Positions 8,926 to 13,636 of a DNA stretch of 13,636 bases are shown here, piece after piece. The position numbers and the translations under genes were made by a program. Where the stretch lies: the NCBI GenBank assembly GCA_014925825.1, contig JACGCK010000579.1, positions 1-13,636 on the forward strand. Direction: 5' to 3'. The notes below the pieces were generated by a model. That model did not search any database and was not told the origin of the DNA. It was given only the letters and a program-made list of their open reading frames with translations. Position 1 is the first letter of the stretch. Every line of letters begins with the position of its first letter. Source of the stretch: Pholiota molesta. Taxonomy: Eukaryota > Basidiomycota > Agaricomycetes > Agaricales > Strophariaceae.

Positions 8926-11900
8926 ATGGCGGAAGAAAATCCTTACCGCCTGCCTTCTGATGTCAGACCTACCCATTATGATCTTACGGTGAAGACAGAT
9001 CTCGAGGCGCTCGCATTTCAAGGCTATGTAAAAATTAGGTATGTCTTTATCCCCGTCGTTGCGACACCTGAGTTTCTGATTCTATCGCAAGCTTGGATGT
9101 CAAATCCGATACTTCAAAGATAGTCCTCAATGTACTGGAATTAGAACTTGGCAAAGCGTAAGTCCACAGTCGAAGTATTGGATCCCATTTTGCGATAACA
9201 TCTTACATATCCTGACTAGTTCTATGTATTCAACCACCTCGAATATTAGACTTGTTATATCATCCTCTTCGTACGACCAAACCAGTCAACGCATCACTTA
9301 CCAGTTGAAGGACATGGTCCCCGCAAACTCAAAGGTCGAACTGAAGATACCATTCTCGGGCAAGCTTCGCGAAAGCGCTATGGGCTACTTCAGATCCTCT
9401 TGGGAAGACAAGGGCAAGAAGAAATTCTACTCGGTCACTCGGTTTCAGGTGAGGATCATTGAGGGCTATTTCTAATGGACCGCACATAACTAAGCATAAT
9501 ATTTAGCCTACCTCCGCTCGACGTGCTTTTCCTTGCTGGGACGAGCCTCTCCTGAAAGCGACATTTGCCATCACATTGATATCGCGCGCAGACACAGTTA
9601 GCCTGAGCAATATGCCTGCCGTATCAGAGGAGATTATGCATTCCACAGTGACCGAATTTTCACCTGATCCCACAGAGATGTTCGCGACGCTGAAGAACGA
9701 GAGCTGGAAAATCACGAAATACGAGACTACCCCTCCGATGTCTTCTTACCTCGTTGCATTCGCTAATGGATACTTCGAATTCTTGGAAACATCGGTCGTA
9801 ATGCCATTGACTGGAGAAACGCTCCCACTTCGCATTTATGGTAAGATGGCTTTATTCGAAATTATCCAATTTAATCTGAACAAGGTCTTCTATAGCGACG
9901 TCTGATCTTATTCATCAAGCTCAGTTTGCCCTGGATATAACGACCTCCGTTCTTCCACTTTACGAGGAAATATTTGACGTGGCGTACCCTCTGCCTAAAT
10001 TGGATACTCTCATCGTAAGCGAACAAGATACCTAGAATTATCCAGATCCATTATTCACAAATCATGCAGGCGCATGATATGGTGGGCGCTATGGAAAATT
10101 GGGGTTTGGTTATAGGAACAATGAATATGCTTTTGGTCGACCCTGTTCGAGGTGACCAACAAACCAAGAAGCAAGTTGCGTCAACCCAAAGCCATGAAGT
10201 GGCTCATATGTGGTATGTAAATGTATGCGTATTCACCAGAAGAGGTCTTAATAGCCCCTGTTTAGGTTTGGGAATGTCACAACGATGGAATGGTGGGATA
10301 ACCTCTATTTAAATGAAGGTATGCACTCCTTACGAGTATCAAGATCCTACTGATGCCTACTATGTCATGATAATGCAATAGGCTTCGCAACTCTGGTACA
10401 TTGCGCAGCGCTCCTCTCATTACCTCGCCGTTGATTTCTTTTCATTTGGTACATATTCAGGTGGGACAAGTGATTGTTCTGGATCGGTAAATAGAGGCAA
10501 CCTACGATATCGCGCGTAGTATACTTATCCTTTCGACAGAATCTTTCCTGATTGGCGACTATCGTCAGAGTTCATTGCCGGAGACTTCCGCAATGCATTA
10601 GCTCTTGACTCGAAACCTTCCTCGCATCCAATCGAGGTCTCAGTGGCCGATGCAAATGATATTGGTCAGGTTAGTCTTATTGCGCATTTTCCATTTGACA
10701 AATAATACGAACACATACCTTAGATCTTCGATACGTTGTCCTATTCCAAATCTGCGTCCGGTGCGTTAACGATTTTTTACACTGGTCGCCCATTGGCATC
10801 GATTAACCATACTTTCCTAGTTCTCCGCATGCTTTCTCGCTATGTCGGAGAAGAGAAATTCCTCAAAGGGGTGTCTCTGTATCTAAAACAGCACCTGTTC
10901 TCGAATACCGTCACGCGCGATCTCTGGGACGGGATTAGTACTGTTACGGGTCTCGACATAGCTGATCTTATGGAAAACTGGATCACTAAGATCGGTTATC
11001 CAGTTCTTAGTGTCACAGAAGATGCGACAGGTATCAAAGTTCGTCAGGATCGATTCTTGGAGACGGGGCCTGCTGATTCAAAAGACAACGAAACGATATG
11101 GTCTGACCGTCTCGATGATAAACAAAATGGGAGTGCTGACACCTATAATCGCAGGAATGTTCCATTGAACTTGTTGTCGACAAAGAACGGCCAAGCTTCT
11201 GTTGATACAACAATCGTTCTGCGCGAACGAGAAATGAAACTCCAGTTGGACACAAGTAAGCCTTTCAAACTGAATGCAGGAACTACTGGCTTTTGTAAGC
11301 AGTCTCTGTTGATTTTCTGTGTACATACAATTAATGACTTTGTTGCAGATCGTGTACTCTATACTCCCGAACGTCTAATGAAAATTGCAGTTGAAGCAGC
11401 AAACGATCAAACTATATTTTCCCTGGATGAACAAACAGGACTCCTGCAAGATGCCTTTGCTTTTTCACAGGCAGGCTTCTCCACACTCAGCAGTTCTTTG
11501 ACCCTGGTGGACATTTGGAAAAATGTGAAAGAATGTAGGTGGATTAAATCCTGTTAAATAATCCCTGAAACGGGCTAAGAAATGACTTCCATAGATTTGG
11601 TGTGGAATGTGATCAGCAATAGTCTTGAGGAAATATGTTCTATTTGGTGGGAAAACTCTGAAGTCGTAGAAGGATTAGATGCATTCCGATGCGTAAGTCG
11701 ACAACATGGACCTTGAAAGTTTTGAACCCAGGACCTAACTGCAACATCTAACAGATTCTATTTGCTCCACTGGTCGAGAGACTGGGATACAAGTACAGCA
11801 AAAGCGAACCCACCGATAGGACATTGCTCCGAACATTGGCGATAACACAAGCTGCTAAGGCAGGCCATGAAGGGTATGCAATCTGCCTGGCATGAGTAAT

Positions 11901-12860
11901 GCTATGGCTAAGTGATATTTTAGAGTGACGAAAGAACTCCAACGCCGATTCAAGCAATATATGGAAGGTGGGGATGATTCAGGGATTCCCCCTGACCTCC
12001 AAGCTATTATCTTTTCTACTGTACGCATTCCTCCAGCTTATGTTCTCAAGGGCTGAACCAACCATTCACATCATTACTGCTTTCTACGTTGTAGGCCGTC
12101 AAATATGGAGGGTGTGACGAATATGAGCTGATGGTCAAGATACTCGACAAACCAACAACACTTGCAGAAAGAAGGGCTGCTCTGTAAGTCGATCCCTAAA
12201 TGACACATTTCCATGCGAATACTAACTACATTTTATGTCAGACTTGCTATGGGAGCTTCGCAAGATCCAGTTCTATTGCAGAAAACGGCAGATTTCGTCG
12301 CCACAAAAGCGCGGGACAGTGACATTACGATGTTTTTCAGAGGCCTGATCGGTAATTTCCAAGCTCGAAGATTTGCTACCAAATACCTCTTCGATAACTA
12401 CGATACAGTAAGTGATCCATTCTATGATTATATCATCTCAGAACTCAAACAAGAGGTCCCTAACAAGTTATACGATCGGCTGAAAGACAACTTGAGCCTT
12501 CCAGACTTCATAAGGGTGAGCTTTAAAACCGATATCCAATCAATACCTCCTCATTTGGGAATAGTTATGCGTAGATTTCTATTCAAGTCAGGCGGATTAC
12601 GCGATCATTGGGACTTACTTCAAGGTAAGAACTACGTGTAATCAATATTTCAGAACGCTTTCAACGATAATGATGATGCGTCTCAGAATAAGGATACATC
12701 TAAATATAATCTATCACTGGCTCAAGCTTTGGATAGCATTCAGGCACGAAGCAGATATACAGAGGTAACATATTTTTTGCAGTAGATGGAAGATAAAGCT
12801 AATAGAAGAGCAATTCAGCGCTCGACCGCAGATCTTCTGAATTGGTTAAGAAATAGATAG
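8926..12860 (+). CDS. M1-family zinc aminopeptidase (Ape2/Aap1/puromycin-sensitive type)
   Basis: Removes N-terminal amino acids from peptides with one catalytic zinc. I infer 23 exons: 8926-9038, 9092-9157, 9220-9448, 9507-9840, 9896-10014, 10070-10212, 10266-10318, 10382-10395, 10461-10486, 10540-10669, 10724-10760, 10821-11100, 11155-11294, 11349-11534, 11595-11692, 11755-11873, 11924-12020, 12095-12183, 12242-12407, 12468-12515, 12565-12624, 12687-12764, 12819-12860. They join in frame to 888 residues, the usual fungal length. The N-terminal domain starts YRLPSDVRPTHYDL and includes RRAFPCWDEP. GAMEN is at 293-297. The zinc motif HEVAH is at 329-333 with the third ligand Glu352 in LYLNEGF (exact HExxH-X18-E spacing). 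Tyr416 in SYSKSAS is the likely transition-state tyrosine. The helical C-terminal domain ends with KDTSKYNLSLAQALDSI and RSTADLLNWL. No signal peptide is visible, so it is probably cytosolic. Sequence flanking GAMEN is unusual. The least certain junctions are introns 12408-12467, 12516-12564 and 12625-12686, chosen by family continuity. Confidence 0.94.
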
Positions 12861-13206
12861 GCTTAGCGAATAATTACAATTACTTGTCTTCATCTACATA
12901 CATTTATGACGCAAGTCTTCATGTATAAATCTGTATTGGACTTTCTCCCATTCTCAGAAATCTTGGTTGCCTGCGACAGAGAATTATCAATGTGACGCAA
13001 TCTGTAGGTTGTGAGCGGCTTCAAGGCAGTATATCTTAAGATGTTCTTCTAGCGCTCGATGGGAAACTCGTTGATCAATTTATTATCTAAGCACTCTACG
13101 GAATGGCAATCACAGTATGCTAAAGCTGATTTTAGAAACCGCCGAGCCCAGACAAACAGCGCTAGCGGTCGAAAGTTGGAGACTGCCAGCAGAAGAATCC
13201 GCTTAC
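12861..13206. other. Convergent intergenic spacer
   Basis: This lies between the aminopeptidase stop codon and the last supported exon of the opposing gene. It should contain both 3' UTRs, and possibly the last exon of the minus-strand gene, because a good donor (GTAAGC) ends that gene's exon at 13207 and I could not fix its acceptor. If that intron is not spliced, the minus frame stays open until a TAG near 13052. No other feature is visible. Confidence 0.4.
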
Positions 13207-13636
13207 TTCTTTTTTTCTTCTTCGAAATTTTCTTTTTCTTCTTCGGACTGGATGTAGGTACGTTGTCCTCATCCTCTACTTCTTCGACAGTTGCTTTCTG
13301 ACTAGCTTGAGAGACGGCTGTGGTAAGAAATTTTATCAGTCGAGTGACTGTTGCATAAATGCTAGATAACCTTACGAGGTTTTATTAGTCCTTGCCGCCG
13401 AAGTCATAGTGGCGGAAGATTTGGACCCCGGTTTTGGAACAACCTTCGGCACACCTGACGGTGTCGCCCTGGACGCAGCACGGGTAGCCATTGTGCGGGG
13501 CTCTGTCCTTGCTGCCGTCTTTAACTTCGGACTGGCAGTAAACGTTCGCCCTAAAATGGATTCAATGCTAAGCGCTAAACCAGCATGTCAATTAAACAAG
13601 ACGGCTCACCTCTCAAAGAATCCAAAAGCTTTAGGA
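13207..13636 (-). CDS. Unidentified lysine-rich disordered protein (partial; runs off right edge)
   Basis: I do not recognise the family. The gene runs leftward. Proposed pieces are a partial exon 13610-13636, exon 13376-13550 and exon 13207-13301, with introns 13551-13609 and 13302-13375. The encoded sequence is rich in Ala, Thr, Ser, Pro and Lys with almost no hydrophobic core, then an acidic patch (EEVEDED) and a lysine cluster (KKKKKISKKKR) that could act as a nuclear localisation or nucleic-acid-binding segment. This suggests a disordered tail of a nuclear protein. An ATG at 13489-13491 has an excellent context (A at -3, G at +4) and could instead be the true start, with the upstream part as leader. 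The acceptor at 13302 was chosen because the more consensus CAG acceptor at 13318 leads to an early stop. The 3' end is unresolved. Convergent with the aminopeptidase. Confidence 0.4.

Noticed and set aside
12516..12624. Reading straight through the aminopeptidase at 12516 (VSFKTDIQS...)
   Set aside because: It loses the frame needed for the conserved KDTSKYNLSLAQALDSI end; splicing 12515 to 12565 gives a family-like SSQADY segment and keeps the frame.

Overview
The window is nuclear DNA from a filamentous fungus, most likely a basidiomycete (Agaricomycete-like). The evidence is three conserved eukaryotic genes cut by many very short GT-AG introns (mostly 48-83 nt), tiny exons, closely packed divergent and convergent genes, and protein sequences that look fungal. 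There are no prokaryotic operons, CRISPR arrays, rRNA or recognisable tRNA genes, and I see no convincing transposon. All exon models were built by hand from reading frame, splice-site consensus and family continuity. The three main models each close in frame (911, 448 and 888 residues).

Layout. (1) Bases 1-2622 hold no gene I can recognise, only short open stretches that could be exons of an unrecognised or decayed gene. (2) Bases 2623-6250, minus strand: a 13-exon gene for the vacuolar transporter chaperone subunit Vtc4 (SPX domain, polyphosphate polymerase domain, long charged linker, DUF202 membrane domain). (3) Bases 6251-6454: a 204-bp divergent promoter with two abutting CACGTG boxes. 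(4) Bases 6455-8116, plus strand: a 7-exon gene for a Gtr2/RagC-type Rag GTPase. (5) Bases 8117-8925: 3' flank and promoter, with one more CACGTG box. (6) Bases 8926-12860, plus strand: a 23-exon gene for an M1 zinc aminopeptidase of the Ape2/Aap1 type. (7) Bases 12861-13206: convergent intergenic spacer. (8) Bases 13207-13636, minus strand: the 3' part of an unidentified gene for a disordered, lysine-rich protein that runs off the right edge.

How the genes may relate. In yeast, Vtc4 makes polyphosphate at the vacuole membrane under SPX/inositol pyrophosphate control, and Gtr2 works in the EGO complex on the same membrane to pass amino-acid status to TORC1. The aminopeptidase releases amino acids from peptides. 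The shared promoter makes co-regulation of phosphate storage and nutrient signalling a testable idea, but neighbourhood alone does not prove it.

The window looks like ordinary conserved gene space rather than a new system. The most notable details are a 9-nt microexon encoding Lys-His-Asp in the SPX sensor, the tandem CACGTG boxes, substitutions in two G motifs of the Rag GTPase, and a shortened, divergent stretch around the GAMEN motif of the aminopeptidase.
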